Positions 34,957 through 43,654 of a stretch of 64,000 nt of DNA are shown here, in pieces. Location of the stretch: the NCBI GenBank assembly GCA_036403235.1, contig DASWRI010000055.1, positions 1 to 64,000 on the forward strand. The letters are read 5' to 3'. This DNA is from JBGTFE01 sp036403235 (GTDB lineage Bacteria > Acidobacteriota > Blastocatellia > Pyrinomonadales > Pyrinomonadaceae). Position numbers and translations under genes: made by a program. The notes below the pieces were generated by a model. That model did no database searches. It was not told where the DNA came from and was given only the letters and a program-made list of their open reading frames with translations. Numbering within the stretch: position 1 is the stretch's first letter; every line of letters begins with the position of its first letter.

Positions 34957-35817
34957 ATGTGGTTTGTCATCGAAGTCACAGTCGATTTTTCTGCCGCCGA
35001 AGCCGTCGAATTTGCTTTTAACGAGCTTGACGCAACCGGTACGGAAATCAATAATCTCGGCAAAAACGCGACCGAAGCCGTCACGATTATCGGATATTTC
35101 AGCGAGCAGCCCGCCGACGAAATCGTCCTCGACCAATTAAACGAAGCCTTGCGGATTTACGGTTTCGCGCCTTCTTCGATAAAAAATACGCGCCGGCGCA
35201 CGCTCGGCGACGTCGATTGGCTCTACGAATGGAAAAAACACTGGCGGCCGACAAAAGTCGGAAGATTCGTCGTCGCGCCGACGTGGTATGAAATCGAAGA
35301 AAGCGCGGGCGAGACGATTATCTGGATTGACCCGGCAATGGCTTTCGGCACGGGAACGCATGCGACGACGCAGCTTTGCCTGAAGGCGATTGGAGAAAAT
35401 TTTCAAAGCGATATGAGCTTTCTCGACGTCGGAACCGGAACGGGAATTTTGGCCATCGCCGCCGCGAAACTTAAAACCGACAATCCGCACCTCAAAATCG
35501 TCGGCTGCGATACGGACGAAGATTCGGTAAAAATCGCCCGGGAAAACGCCGAAATGAACGGCGCGGCGGACAAAATCGAATTTTTCGCTGGCTCGATTTC
35601 AGACGACACTCCCGCCTTCGATTTTGTCTGCGCCAACCTGACGGCCGACGTCATCGTTCCGCTTCTGCCGCTTTTGACTCGAAAAGCAAAGCGAATTTTA
35701 GTTTTGTCGGGAATTCTGCGCGAGCAGGAAGATTTGATAATCGCGGAATTAAAAAAATTTCAAATTGAAAACCCCAAAATCGAAACTCTGGGCGAGTGGA
35801 TTTCCATTTTCCATTAA
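34957..35817 (+). CDS. prmA: Ribosomal protein L11 methyltransferase
   Basis: 286 residues. Methylates lysines and the N-terminus of L11 using SAM. N-terminal substrate-binding domain (residues 1-90), then WKKHWRPTKVGRFVVAP, DPAMAFGTGTHATTQLCL (PrmA signature), SFLDVGTGTGILAIAAAKL (SAM motif I) and DFVCANLTADVIVPLLPLL (NLxxxxL-type active region). Downstream of era with a 3-bp gap. Its 3' end overlaps the convergent YCF48 gene by 4 bp. Confidence 0.96.
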   Translation: MWFVIEVTVDFSAAEAVEFAFNELDATGTEINNLGKNATEAVTIIGYFSEQPADEIVLDQLNEALRIYGFAPSSIKNTRRRTLGDVDWLYEWKKHWRPTKVGRFVVAPTWYEIEESAGETIIWIDPAMAFGTGTHATTQLCLKAIGENFQSDMSFLDVGTGTGILAIAAAKLKTDNPHLKIVGCDTDEDSVKIARENAEMNGAADKIEFFAGSISDDTPAFDFVCANLTADVIVPLLPLLTRKAKRILVLSGILREQEDLIIAELKKFQIENPKIETLGEWISIFH

Positions 35818-37868
35818 TTCTCTTTTTTCGGCTGCGTGGCGAGCGGAATGTCGCCGTCGTCGGTGATGGTCAGAAGCGGCTGGCGCGTTTTCGGCTTGTT
35901 TCTGGAATTGTTGCCGATACGAAGGACGGGCGCGATTTTCGGCGACGACATCTCGAGCGGCGAAAGCGGTTCGCTGCGTTTCAAAATCGAGCCGCCGCGA
36001 CCGGCAATCCACAAATCCGTCCCGCCGCGATAAACAATCGCCTGCAAAGAATTGCTCGTTACGTTCGGCTGAATTTCCCAGGTTTTTCCGCCGTCTACAG
36101 TCAGCAAAACCGAGCCCAGCTCGCCGACGGCGACCGCCGCGTCCTTTTTATAAGCCGTCACCGCAAAGAGATTCATCTTTGCCGGAGATTCCTGGTCAAT
36201 CCACGTTTCGCCGCCGTCGACGGTGCGCAGGATAGTGCCGTTGGCGCCGACGACAAACGCGTTTTTTTCGTCGTAAACGCTCAGAGCGTAGAGATTTTCC
36301 TTGAGATTCGTTTTAACGCGCGCCCATGTCGCGCCGCCGTCCGTCGTCAACAGAATCGTGCCTTTATCGCCGACAATCGCGCCGCGCTTTTCGTCGAAAA
36401 ACTTGATGTCTTCGAGCCAAAGACGCGTGCCCGAATCGATTCGCTCCCAGTAAGCGCCGCCCGTGTCGGAGCGAATAATCGTGCCGTCGGCGCCGACGGC
36501 AAAGCCCGTTTTTTCGTTGATAAAAAAGATGCCGAGCAAATCTTCGGTGATATTTGAGATGCCTTTGCCCCAGCTTGCGCCGCCGTTTATCGTGCGCAAA
36601 ATCGTGCCTTTGTCGCCCGCCACCCAGCCTTTCTGGTCGCTGATAAAGGAAAGCGAGTTTAGGTTTTCCTGGACGCCCGAAAAAACCGGAAGCCAGATTT
36701 TCCCGCTGTCGTTGGTCAGCCAGATGCGGCCGCGCGAACCGATTGAAACGCCGATATCCTCGCTGAAAAACGTCAAATCGTTGACGTCTTCGCGCCCGCC
36801 TTCGGAAAGCCTCTGCCAGCTGTAACCGCCGTCGTCGGTGCGGACAATCAAACCGCTTTCGCCGACTGCCCAGCCCGTATACTGGTCGGCGAAAAAGAGC
36901 GAGACGAGCTTCGGATTTGTCCGCACGTTAAACGGAAGCCAGGTGTTTCCACCATCGCCCGTGAGCCAGACCATCCCGTTCGAATCGGTCATCGAGCCAT
37001 TTTTTCCGTCCGCAAAACAGAGCGAAAGAAAATCGGCGCGGCTGAAAACATTGATTTTAGCCCAAGTCCCGCCCGCGTCGTCGCTGCGGGCGACGCAGCC
37101 GCCGTAACCGACGACGACGATTTTCTCCGCCGAAATATAGGTCGCGCTTGAGATTAAAAGATTTTCGCAGGGCTTATCGGATTTCCACTTTTCGCCGCCG
37201 TTGACGGTCGTCAAAATCGTGCCGTTCTGGCCGACGGCGACGGCTTTTTCGGCGTCGAAAGCCGAAATTTTTAAAAGATGCTCGGTCGTCTCCGAATTCT
37301 GCGTTTTCCAGGTCAAACCGCCGTCGGACGTTTTCAAGATTCGCCCGTAAGTTCCGACCGTCCAGCCCGTTTGCAGATTTTCGCCGGTTAAAGATACGCC
37401 GTAAAGATGGTCTTTTTCGTCGATTTGGACTTTTTTCCAATCCTTTCCGCCGTTTTCGGTCGAAAGAATGACGCCGCGCGAGCCGACAATCAGCGCCGCT
37501 CGTTTATTTTTGACGAAAACGCCCGAAAGCGCGGCATTGACCGGCGCGAGCTGCTTTTTCCAGTTAAAACCGCCGTCAACGGTCGAAAGAATCGTGCTGT
37601 CGGCGCCGACGGCGTAGCCGATTTCCTTGTCTTTTGTAAATTGAATCGAGTAAAGCGGATTTCCCTGCGGCAAAGGATTTTGCCAAATCCAGCCGAGCGC
37701 GCTTCGCTTTTGCGCCGAAACAGTCGAAAAGCAAAGAAAAAACATTAACGCAACGGCGCAAAAACGCAGAGACGCAGAGAAATTTAAATAATTGCGTCCG
37801 GCTTTTCGCTTTCGATTTTTATCTATAAAATCTTTGCGCCTTCGCGCCTTCGCGCCTTTGCGTTTCAT
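35814..37868 (-). CDS. Secreted YCF48-repeat beta-propeller protein
   Basis: 684 residues. A signal sequence (CAVALMFFLCFSTVSAQ) follows an unusually long, basic N-terminus. About a dozen YCF48/BNR-like repeats follow, each with GWAVGxxGxIxRTxDGGxxW phrasing, typical of PSII-assembly-factor-like propellers used by non-photosynthetic bacteria as secreted binding proteins. The ATG at 37868 overlaps the rnhA stop as ATGA. The first ~45 codons lie in an octamer repeat element, so the N-terminal region is repeat-encoded and the native start could be further in. Convergent with prmA. Confidence 0.85.
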   Translation of the reverse strand: MKRKGAKARRRKDFIDKNRKRKAGRNYLNFSASLRFCAVALMFFLCFSTVSAQKRSALGWIWQNPLPQGNPLYSIQFTKDKEIGYAVGADSTILSTVDGGFNWKKQLAPVNAALSGVFVKNKRAALIVGSRGVILSTENGGKDWKKVQIDEKDHLYGVSLTGENLQTGWTVGTYGRILKTSDGGLTWKTQNSETTEHLLKISAFDAEKAVAVGQNGTILTTVNGGEKWKSDKPCENLLISSATYISAEKIVVVGYGGCVARSDDAGGTWAKINVFSRADFLSLCFADGKNGSMTDSNGMVWLTGDGGNTWLPFNVRTNPKLVSLFFADQYTGWAVGESGLIVRTDDGGYSWQRLSEGGREDVNDLTFFSEDIGVSIGSRGRIWLTNDSGKIWLPVFSGVQENLNSLSFISDQKGWVAGDKGTILRTINGGASWGKGISNITEDLLGIFFINEKTGFAVGADGTIIRSDTGGAYWERIDSGTRLWLEDIKFFDEKRGAIVGDKGTILLTTDGGATWARVKTNLKENLYALSVYDEKNAFVVGANGTILRTVDGGETWIDQESPAKMNLFAVTAYKKDAAVAVGELGSVLLTVDGGKTWEIQPNVTSNSLQAIVYRGGTDLWIAGRGGSILKRSEPLSPLEMSSPKIAPVLRIGNNSRNKPKTRQPLLTITDDGDIPLATQPKKEN
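37749..37865. repeat. Octamer arrays overlapping the YCF48 gene start
   Basis: GCAAAAAC GCAGAGAC GCAGAGAA around 37757-37782 and TTTGCGCC TTCGCGCC TTCGCGCC TTTGCGTT around 37833-37865. They face each other as an imperfect inverted pair and encode part of the basic N-terminus of the YCF48 protein. Confidence 0.75.
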
Positions 37869-38323
37869 AATTCTTTTACGCCGATTTCAGCGACGGCGTC
37901 GTCTAAAATGCTCTCGTCAACGCGCCCGAGCTCGGCGATGGTGCGCGCCATCGAATCGGCGACTTCCTGCACATCGTGCCCGGCGTGGCCTTTTATCCAT
38001 TGCCACGTGATTTGATGTTTGGCGGCGGCCTTATCGAGCTTCGCCCACCATTCGAGATTTGCTTTTTTACGAAAACGGCCGCTCATTGTTTCAACTACAT
38101 AGCGCGAATCGCTTAAAACTTTGACTTTGCAGGGCTCGGTTAAATTCCTCAGACCGATTTCCGCCGCCGCGATTTCCGCCTGCTGGTTGGTCGCTTCGCC
38201 TAAGTACTCGCCGAAAGCGCGCCAGTATCCGCGATAGCCGAGCACCGCCACGGCTGCCGCGCGCGGTTTGCCGCGACCGTTCCCAAGACTCGAACCGTCG
38301 CAGACGATTGTAACTTCTTTCAT
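37865..38323 (-). CDS. rnhA: Ribonuclease HI
   Basis: 152 residues. Cleaves RNA in RNA-DNA hybrids. The four catalytic acids are in place: VCDGSSLGNG (Asp), TNQQAEIAAAEIGL (Glu), VLSDSRYVVETM (Asp) and the last in HDVQEVADSMA (Asp). WQWIKGHAGH is the typical handle/loop. The end overlaps the YCF48 gene start as ATGA. Confidence 0.95.
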   Translation of the reverse strand: MKEVTIVCDGSSLGNGRGKPRAAAVAVLGYRGYWRAFGEYLGEATNQQAEIAAAEIGLRNLTEPCKVKVLSDSRYVVETMSGRFRKKANLEWWAKLDKAAAKHQITWQWIKGHAGHDVQEVADSMARTIAELGRVDESILDDAVAEIGVKEL

Positions 38324-38328
38324 AAATT

Positions 38329-38625
38329 TTATTCGAGATTCGGTTTTTTATCGGCGAGAAATCTCAAACTTACTCCTGCTAAAAAACTAACCGCTAAGGC
38401 GAAAAGAACATCTCCCGTCAAGCCGGGCCGCAAAAATTCACTTATTTGTTCTGTTCCCTCGCCTTCACCGTAACCAATTCGATAGAAAGCAAAAGGGAAA
38501 CCATAATTGGATAAATTATTAAAATCAAGTCTGTCGGCGGGCAAAAAAATATTAAGCAGAGCAATCAAAAAAATTCCAAGCAAAAACCCGATGCCGAACG
38601 TTCGGTTTATAATCAGCTTTCTCAT
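38329..38625 (-). CDS. Small membrane protein of unknown function
   Basis: 98 residues with one helix near the N-terminus (GIGFLLGIFLIALLNIFL) and one near the C-terminus (LTGDVLFALAVSFLAGVSL), separated by a ~40-residue polar loop. No recognisable family. Lies 5 bp upstream of rnhA and 21 bp after the HD gene, all on the same strand, so likely in one transcript. Confidence 0.7.
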   Translation of the reverse strand: MRKLIINRTFGIGFLLGIFLIALLNIFLPADRLDFNNLSNYGFPFAFYRIGYGEGEGTEQISEFLRPGLTGDVLFALAVSFLAGVSLRFLADKKPNLE

Positions 38626-38646
38626 TTTTATTTCTCTTCTAAAATT

Positions 38647-39216
38647 TTATTCAAAAGCAAGATTTATCTTTTCGGAAATTGCCTGCCAGACGATTTCGCT
38701 TGAGTCGCCGATATACGCGGTCTTGGTTAAAATCTGCTCTTTGGTGACGCCGTTTTCCGTCCAGCTTTGTTTATTATTGTAAAGATTTTGCAGAACCGGC
38801 ATCGCGCGGTCGACGGCGCGGGCGTATTTTGCTTCGGCGCTGTCGCCGTTTTCAAACTCGTTCCAGAGCTCGAACAATTCCCTTCCTTTTTCTTCGGGCA
38901 AAATCCCGAAAATTCTTTTCATCGCCGGCAGCTCCTTTTCTTTTGCGGCGCTTCGGCCCGCCTCGTCAAAAAAGAATACGTCGTCGGCGTCGATTTCGCC
39001 GATGTCGTGAACGAGAAGCATCTTTATCACTTTTTCGACGTTCACCGCTTCATCGGAGAAATTTGCTAAAACGAGCGCCAGAAGCGCAATCTGCCAACTG
39101 TGCTCGGCGGAGTTTTCATAGCGGTCGAGCCCGAGCGGTTTTGTCCTGCGCGTAACGGCTTTCAGCTTTTCGACCTCGATAATAAACTCGAAGCATTTTT
39201 CCAATTCATCTCTCAT
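38647..39216 (-). CDS. HD-domain hydrolase (HD_3 / YfbR-like)
   Basis: About 189 residues. The second of two adjacent ATGs (39216) has GGAG six bases upstream. The metal motifs are NSAEHSWQIALLALVLA (His), LLVHDIGEIDADD (HD pair) and a later Asp in ARAVDRAMPVLQNL. This is the HD_3 layout of 5'-deoxynucleotidases such as YfbR and relatives. Substrate is likely a nucleotide monophosphate, by family only. It overlaps the end of the SbcC-like gene, so the two are translationally coupled. Confidence 0.88.
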   Translation of the reverse strand: MRDELEKCFEFIIEVEKLKAVTRRTKPLGLDRYENSAEHSWQIALLALVLANFSDEAVNVEKVIKMLLVHDIGEIDADDVFFFDEAGRSAAKEKELPAMKRIFGILPEEKGRELFELWNEFENGDSAEAKYARAVDRAMPVLQNLYNNKQSWTENGVTKEQILTKTAYIGDSSEIVWQAISEKINLAFE

Positions 39217-41872
39217 CATTTGCTCCAATCGAAACGACGTTATCGACATAACCTTCAAACGTGTCATCGTGCGAAATCACAAAAAGCTGGTCGAACGTTC
39301 GCCGCTCGGTAATATGACTGATTTGCTCGGCCAGACGTTCGCGGCGCTCGGCGTCCATATTCGTCGTCGGCTCGTCAAAAAACGCGAGACGAACGTCGGA
39401 AAGCTGTTTCAGTAAAGCCAGCCGAACCGACAAAGCCGCCGCCATCTGTTCGCCGCCCGAAAGATTTGAAAACGGGCGGTCGTAGCCGCTTTCTTCGAGC
39501 ACGATTCCGTAATCTTCCGTCCATTTCAAAGTTCTCTCGGCGTTTCCGGTGATTTCGCGAAACATCTGATTGGCTTCGAGCGAGACGTGATAAACGTAAT
39601 TTCGCGCCACGCGCGGCGCGGCTTCCTTCAGCGTGTCGCGGATAAAGGCGGTCGCTTCCGAGATTTTTTCAAGCCGCTCTTTTTCCAGAAATTCGGCCTG
39701 CATCTGTTTTCTGACTTCCGTCAGACGCTTTAATTCACCCGCCAATTCGTCGGCGCGACGACACGTGTTCGCCAGATTCGCACGCGTTTCGGCGAGCCTT
39801 CGCTCGGCTTCGAGCAGCGCGAGCTTTTCCGTCTGATGCCGCTCGCGGTCGTAATCTTTGCTCGCCGTCTGAAAATCCGTCTCCGCCGCGTTGAGATTTT
39901 CCGTCAAAATTTTCAGCGCGGCGCTCGCCGTTTCAAATTCCTTTTGGGTTTCGGGCAGTTTTTTGGCCAGATTTTCGTTGACCAGATATTCGCGGTGCGC
40001 GCCAGCCGTTTGCTCGCGCAAATTTGTGTAAAGCGTCCAGTTGGTGTCCAAATCCTTGTAGCTTTCCAGTTTTTCCGCGCTCGCCTGCTTGTCGCTTTCG
40101 AGCCGCTCGATATTTTTTTCGATTTCCCGAAGCTTTTCGCGAATCGGCGTTTCCTGTTTTATTTCCCTTTCGAGCAGCTCGACGCGCGCCTTCGGATTGG
40201 CCAGCGTCTTTAATTTCGCTTCGGCTTCGGCCAAATCGTTTTGAATTTTCGACATATCGCCGATGTCTCTGAGCAGATTTTCCTTCTCGACTTTATAGCT
40301 TTTTCCTTCTTCGGCGATTTCGGTTTCGCGCCCTCTGAGCGTTTCGAGCGTCGCCGAAAATTTGTCGGCTTCGCGCGCAAGCCTGAGCGCCCCAGCCAGA
40401 GATTTCTGTTCATTTTCGAGCGTGTCGATTTGCGTTTTAACTTCGGCAAACTGGCTCGAAAGAAACGTTTCGAGCGTTTCGCCCGGTTTTAGATTCAAAC
40501 ATTTCTGCGACAAAATCGGGCACAGACCATTTCTGACTTCCGACTGAAACTGCTCGTCGTGTTCCAATTTTGCGCGAAAGCGCGTGATGTCGCGCGTCAG
40601 TTCCGAATCGCGTTTTTGCAGATTTTCAAAATTTGCGGCCGTCTCCGCCTTTGCTTCGGCGTCCTTGATTTGCTCTTTGTTTTTAAGATATTTCCCGCGC
40701 AAATCGTTCATCTTGTCATCGAGCTTGCGAATTTCGGATTCTTTCGCGCGGATTTGCGCCATCTGCTCGATAATGTCGTCGCGCCGTTTTTCGAGAAGCT
40801 CCTGCTCGGAAATCAGCGGATTTAATTTTTCGATTTCGCGGTGTGCCTGGAGAGCTTTTTCCAGATTTTCGAGCAGTCGTCTCTGCTCGGCGGTGACGTT
40901 GATTTGCGCCGTCTCGATTTTATGCAGCTCGGCGTTTAATTTTTCGCGCTCACCGCGCTCCCTTTCAAATTCCTTTAATTTCCCGAGCGCTTCGATGTGT
41001 TTTTGATAATCCGCTCCGACGAATTTGATTTTTTCCGACGCCGTTTTTGATTGATTAAGCTCGTTTTCCTTTTGTTTCAAAACAAACTCTCCGTTCGTCT
41101 TTTCGGTTTGCAGTTTATCGAAAACGCTTTTCAATTCATTAACGCGTACTTCGATTTCGTCAAATTTCTCGACCGTTTCGCTTTTTTCGCCCGCCTCTTT
41201 TTCAAGATTTTCGAGATTTTTCGATAATTCCTCCGCCCGTGCTTCGTGAGTTTTATGTTCTTCCTCGATTTGCTCGAAACGCGCCAGCTCGCCTTCGGCG
41301 CGCGCAATTTTTTCCCGAACGCCGTTGATTTTCTGCTCGATAAAACGAACCGTTTCGAGCAGCTTTTCCGCGCCCTGCCGGTATTCTTCGACTTTTAAGA
41401 GTTTATCGAAAGCCTTTTTTCGCTCGGTCGGCGTTTCGAGAAAAATCGCCGTAAAAGTCCCTTGCGGAACGCCGATGGCGCGGCGAAAAAGCGATTCCAA
41501 ATCCGTTCCGGCTTCGACGCCGAGATGCTGCCACAAAAAGCGCGCGACTTCCTCTTTTTTCTCGGCGAGTCTGGTTTTCAGCTGCGGGTCGTAAACGTAA
41601 TAACCGTTCAAAGTGTCGCGGTAAATCAGATATTCGCGCTCGTCGAGACCGCTCAGGAAAGAAACGCGCGCGACGCCTTTTTTCGCGCCGCGCCGAACGA
41701 AATCGTCTTTTTTGTAATCGAGCAGGTCAAACAAAGTCCAGGCGATGGCTTCGATAATCGTCGTTTTTCCCGCTCCGTTGGCGCCCGTGATGGCGGTCGT
41801 TCCGCGCTGAAATTCGTTTTCAAAATGCGCGTGAGATTTTATGTCTTCGAGTTCGATTCTGGTGATGTGCAT
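39206..41872 (-). CDS. SbcC/Rad50-like SMC-type ATPase
   Basis: 888 residues. N-terminal ATPase half: IELEDIKSHAHFENEFQRG, Walker A TGANGAGKTTIIEAIAWTLF. Coiled coils fill residues ~170-700. The C-terminal half has the signature FSNLSGGEQMAAALSVRLAL and Walker B RLAFFDEPTTNMD. At the apex the cysteines read CPILSQKC (C-x6-C), not the CxxC zinc hook of Rad50/SbcC. The usual partner nuclease gene sbcD is not adjacent; an HD hydrolase is coupled downstream instead. It may process DNA ends with an unlinked SbcD, or work with the HD protein. Confidence 0.85.
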   Translation of the reverse strand: MHITRIELEDIKSHAHFENEFQRGTTAITGANGAGKTTIIEAIAWTLFDLLDYKKDDFVRRGAKKGVARVSFLSGLDEREYLIYRDTLNGYYVYDPQLKTRLAEKKEEVARFLWQHLGVEAGTDLESLFRRAIGVPQGTFTAIFLETPTERKKAFDKLLKVEEYRQGAEKLLETVRFIEQKINGVREKIARAEGELARFEQIEEEHKTHEARAEELSKNLENLEKEAGEKSETVEKFDEIEVRVNELKSVFDKLQTEKTNGEFVLKQKENELNQSKTASEKIKFVGADYQKHIEALGKLKEFERERGEREKLNAELHKIETAQINVTAEQRRLLENLEKALQAHREIEKLNPLISEQELLEKRRDDIIEQMAQIRAKESEIRKLDDKMNDLRGKYLKNKEQIKDAEAKAETAANFENLQKRDSELTRDITRFRAKLEHDEQFQSEVRNGLCPILSQKCLNLKPGETLETFLSSQFAEVKTQIDTLENEQKSLAGALRLAREADKFSATLETLRGRETEIAEEGKSYKVEKENLLRDIGDMSKIQNDLAEAEAKLKTLANPKARVELLEREIKQETPIREKLREIEKNIERLESDKQASAEKLESYKDLDTNWTLYTNLREQTAGAHREYLVNENLAKKLPETQKEFETASAALKILTENLNAAETDFQTASKDYDRERHQTEKLALLEAERRLAETRANLANTCRRADELAGELKRLTEVRKQMQAEFLEKERLEKISEATAFIRDTLKEAAPRVARNYVYHVSLEANQMFREITGNAERTLKWTEDYGIVLEESGYDRPFSNLSGGEQMAAALSVRLALLKQLSDVRLAFFDEPTTNMDAERRERLAEQISHITERRTFDQLFVISHDDTFEGYVDNVVSIGANDER

Positions 41873-41876
41873 CTTT

Positions 41877-42040
41877 CGATTTTGGATTTCGGATTTACGA
41901 TTTTGGATTCAATCTTAGATTTTAGAATAATTTTCCGGAAAGAAAAAGAACGACGAAAAGTGATTGGTGTTTGGTGTTTGGTGTTTGGTGATATTTTTTC
42001 CTTCTTACCTGTCACTTATCACTTTTCACTTATCACTTTA
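41877..42040. repeat. Two heptamer elements upstream of the SbcC-like gene
   Basis: 41877-41935 has TTTCGAT TTTGGAT TTCGGAT TTACGAT TTTGGAT. 41955-42040 has TTGGTGT repeated and then, after a loop, CACTTAT CACTTTT CACTTAT CACTTTA. Both keep strict 7-bp phase. They fill nearly all of the gap between the divergent SbcC-like and 42068 genes. Confidence 0.85.
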
Positions 42041-42067
42041 TTCGCGCCTTTGTGGTAAATTTCTTTT

Positions 42068-42364
42068 ATGAAAATCGAATCGGGCGAAAGCGTAATCGTG
42101 ATTCTGCAAAATCCGCGCGAAAAATTGTTCGGCGTTTTGCGCGAGATAGATGCCGCGGGCGTTTATCTCAGAGCAATCGATTTGAATTATTTCGACGAAT
42201 GGACGCGCGCCATCGCGGGCGGCGAGCAGTATCTGCCGATGCAGGATTATTTTCTGCCGATGTGGCGGCTCGAACGTCTGACGCGCGATGAAAGCTCGGC
42301 CGGTCTGCTCAGCCTCGCCGAGCAGTTTTCGCAGAGAACGAATTTGAACATTTCGCATTTTTGA
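42068..42364 (+). CDS. Small conserved hypothetical protein
   Basis: 98 residues. The N-terminal part (GESVIVILQNPREKLFGVL, EIDAAGVYLRAIDLNYFDEW) looks like a small beta-barrel, LSm/SH3-type fold. A helix with LPMQDYFLPMWRLERLTRD follows. No family name is certain. It lies 170 bp before recA on the same strand; the gap includes a recA promoter, so co-transcription is not required. Confidence 0.65.
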   Translation: MKIESGESVIVILQNPREKLFGVLREIDAAGVYLRAIDLNYFDEWTRAIAGGEQYLPMQDYFLPMWRLERLTRDESSAGLLSLAEQFSQRTNLNISHF

Positions 42365-42440
42365 TAGAATCAAACTTGCGCGACCTTGTTTTTTCCACTA
42401 AATTGGATAAACATTTTTTCTTAAATTGGAAGAAATTCTT

Positions 42441-42490
42441 GTTTCACAGGTGAAACATCATTTCACAAACGCCTCTTTTTGTGTTACAAT
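42441..42490 (+). promoter_or_regulatory. recA promoter with upstream palindromic operator
   Basis: The perfect inverted repeat GTTTCAC-AG-GTGAAAC (42441-42456) is followed by a third half-site TTTCAC at 42461-42466. It abuts a candidate promoter: TTCACA (42462-42467), 17 bp, TACAAT (42485-42490, extended by TG). A LexA-type SOS repressor site in this position would be natural, but the sequence is none of the classical LexA boxes I know. Confidence 0.6.
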
Positions 42491-42534
42491 CCTAATTGTC
42501 TTTTAATAAAGATTTCACAAAAGGAGAGATTAAA

Positions 42535-43575
42535 ATGGCTGGAGAAGCAGTAAAAATGGTAACAGAAACCAAAGGCAAAGCGATTGAAGCGGCCTTGGCA
42601 AATATTGAAAAGAAGTTTGGCAAAGGCTCGATTATGCGTATGGGCGAGCGGCCGCATGAAGAAGTCGGAGCGATTTCGACCAATTGTTTGAGTCTCGATG
42701 CGGCAATCGGCGTCGGCGGAATGCCGCGCGGCCGAATAATTGAAATTTACGGGCCGGAAAGCTCGGGCAAAACGACGCTCGCGCTGCAGGTCGTCGCGCA
42801 GGCGCAAAAGCTCGGCGGTGTCGCCGCCTACATTGACGCCGAACACGCGATGGACCCGGATTACGCCGAAAAACTCGGCTGCGACGTCAACGATTTGCTG
42901 ATTTCGCAGCCCGACTCGGGCGAGCAGGCGCTGGAAATCGCCGAAACGCTCGTCCGCTCGAACAGCGTCGACGTTATCGTCATCGACTCGGTCGCGGCGC
43001 TCGTTCCGCGCGCCGAACTCGACGGCGAAATGGGCGACTCGCACATGGGTTTGCAGGCGCGTCTGATGTCGCAGGCTCTCAGAAAACTGACTGGAATCGT
43101 TTCCAGTTCGAACACCTGTTTTATTTTCATCAACCAGCTGCGCGATAAAATCGGCGTGTTTTTCGGTTCGCCGGAAACGACGACCGGCGGAAAGGCGCTG
43201 AAGTTTTACGCGTCGGTGCGCGTCGATATTCGACGCATCGGCTCGATTAAAGAAGGCGACAGAATGGTCGGCAATCGGACAAAGGTGAAAATCGTCAAAA
43301 ACAAGGTCGCGCCGCCGTTTCACGAATGCGAATTCGACATCATGTACGGCGAAGGCATCTCGCGCGAAGGCGATTTGCTCGATTTGGCGGTCAATAACAA
43401 CGTCGTCGAAAAATCGGGCGCATGGTTTTCCTATTCGGGCGAGCGTCTCGGTCAGGGACGCGAAAACGTCAAAAAAATGTTCAAGGAAAATACGGAAATT
43501 TACGGCCGTATCGAGCACGACGTCAAAGTCAAACTCGGCTTGATTGAAGCGCCCAAATCGGCGGCCGCCGAATAA
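42535..43575 (+). CDS. recA: Recombinase RecA
   Basis: 346 residues from the ATG at 42535 after AAGGAGAGATTAAA. Catalyses strand exchange and activates LexA self-cleavage. Walker A GPESSGKTTLALQV, the MAW-like GKGSIMRMG start, Walker B VIVIDSVAALVPRAEL, L2 region CFIFINQLRDKIGVFFGSPE, and C-terminal SYSGERLGQGRENVK. All normal. Own promoter and a perfect terminator. Confidence 0.99.
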   Translation: MAGEAVKMVTETKGKAIEAALANIEKKFGKGSIMRMGERPHEEVGAISTNCLSLDAAIGVGGMPRGRIIEIYGPESSGKTTLALQVVAQAQKLGGVAAYIDAEHAMDPDYAEKLGCDVNDLLISQPDSGEQALEIAETLVRSNSVDVIVIDSVAALVPRAELDGEMGDSHMGLQARLMSQALRKLTGIVSSSNTCFIFINQLRDKIGVFFGSPETTTGGKALKFYASVRVDIRRIGSIKEGDRMVGNRTKVKIVKNKVAPPFHECEFDIMYGEGISREGDLLDLAVNNNVVEKSGAWFSYSGERLGQGRENVKKMFKENTEIYGRIEHDVKVKLGLIEAPKSAAAE

Positions 43576-43590
43576 TTAAGCTTTAAATAG

Positions 43591-43634
43591 AAAAAAGCGT
43601 GAGCGATTACAATTGTAATCGCTCACGCTTTTTT
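43591..43634. terminator. 44-bp perfect palindromic bidirectional terminator
   Basis: AAAAAAGCGTGAGCGATTAC joins AATTG and its exact complement ending GCTTTTTT, 22+22 bases with no mismatch. It lies between the convergent recA and lipoprotein genes and ends in T runs both ways. Confidence 0.93.
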
Positions 43635-43654
43635 GTCTGCAATTTATCCAAAGA

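Noticed and set aside
42484..43518. 344-codon open frame antisense to recA
   Set aside because: Exact shadow of the recA codons, with no ribosome site and no recognisable domain; recA itself is certain.
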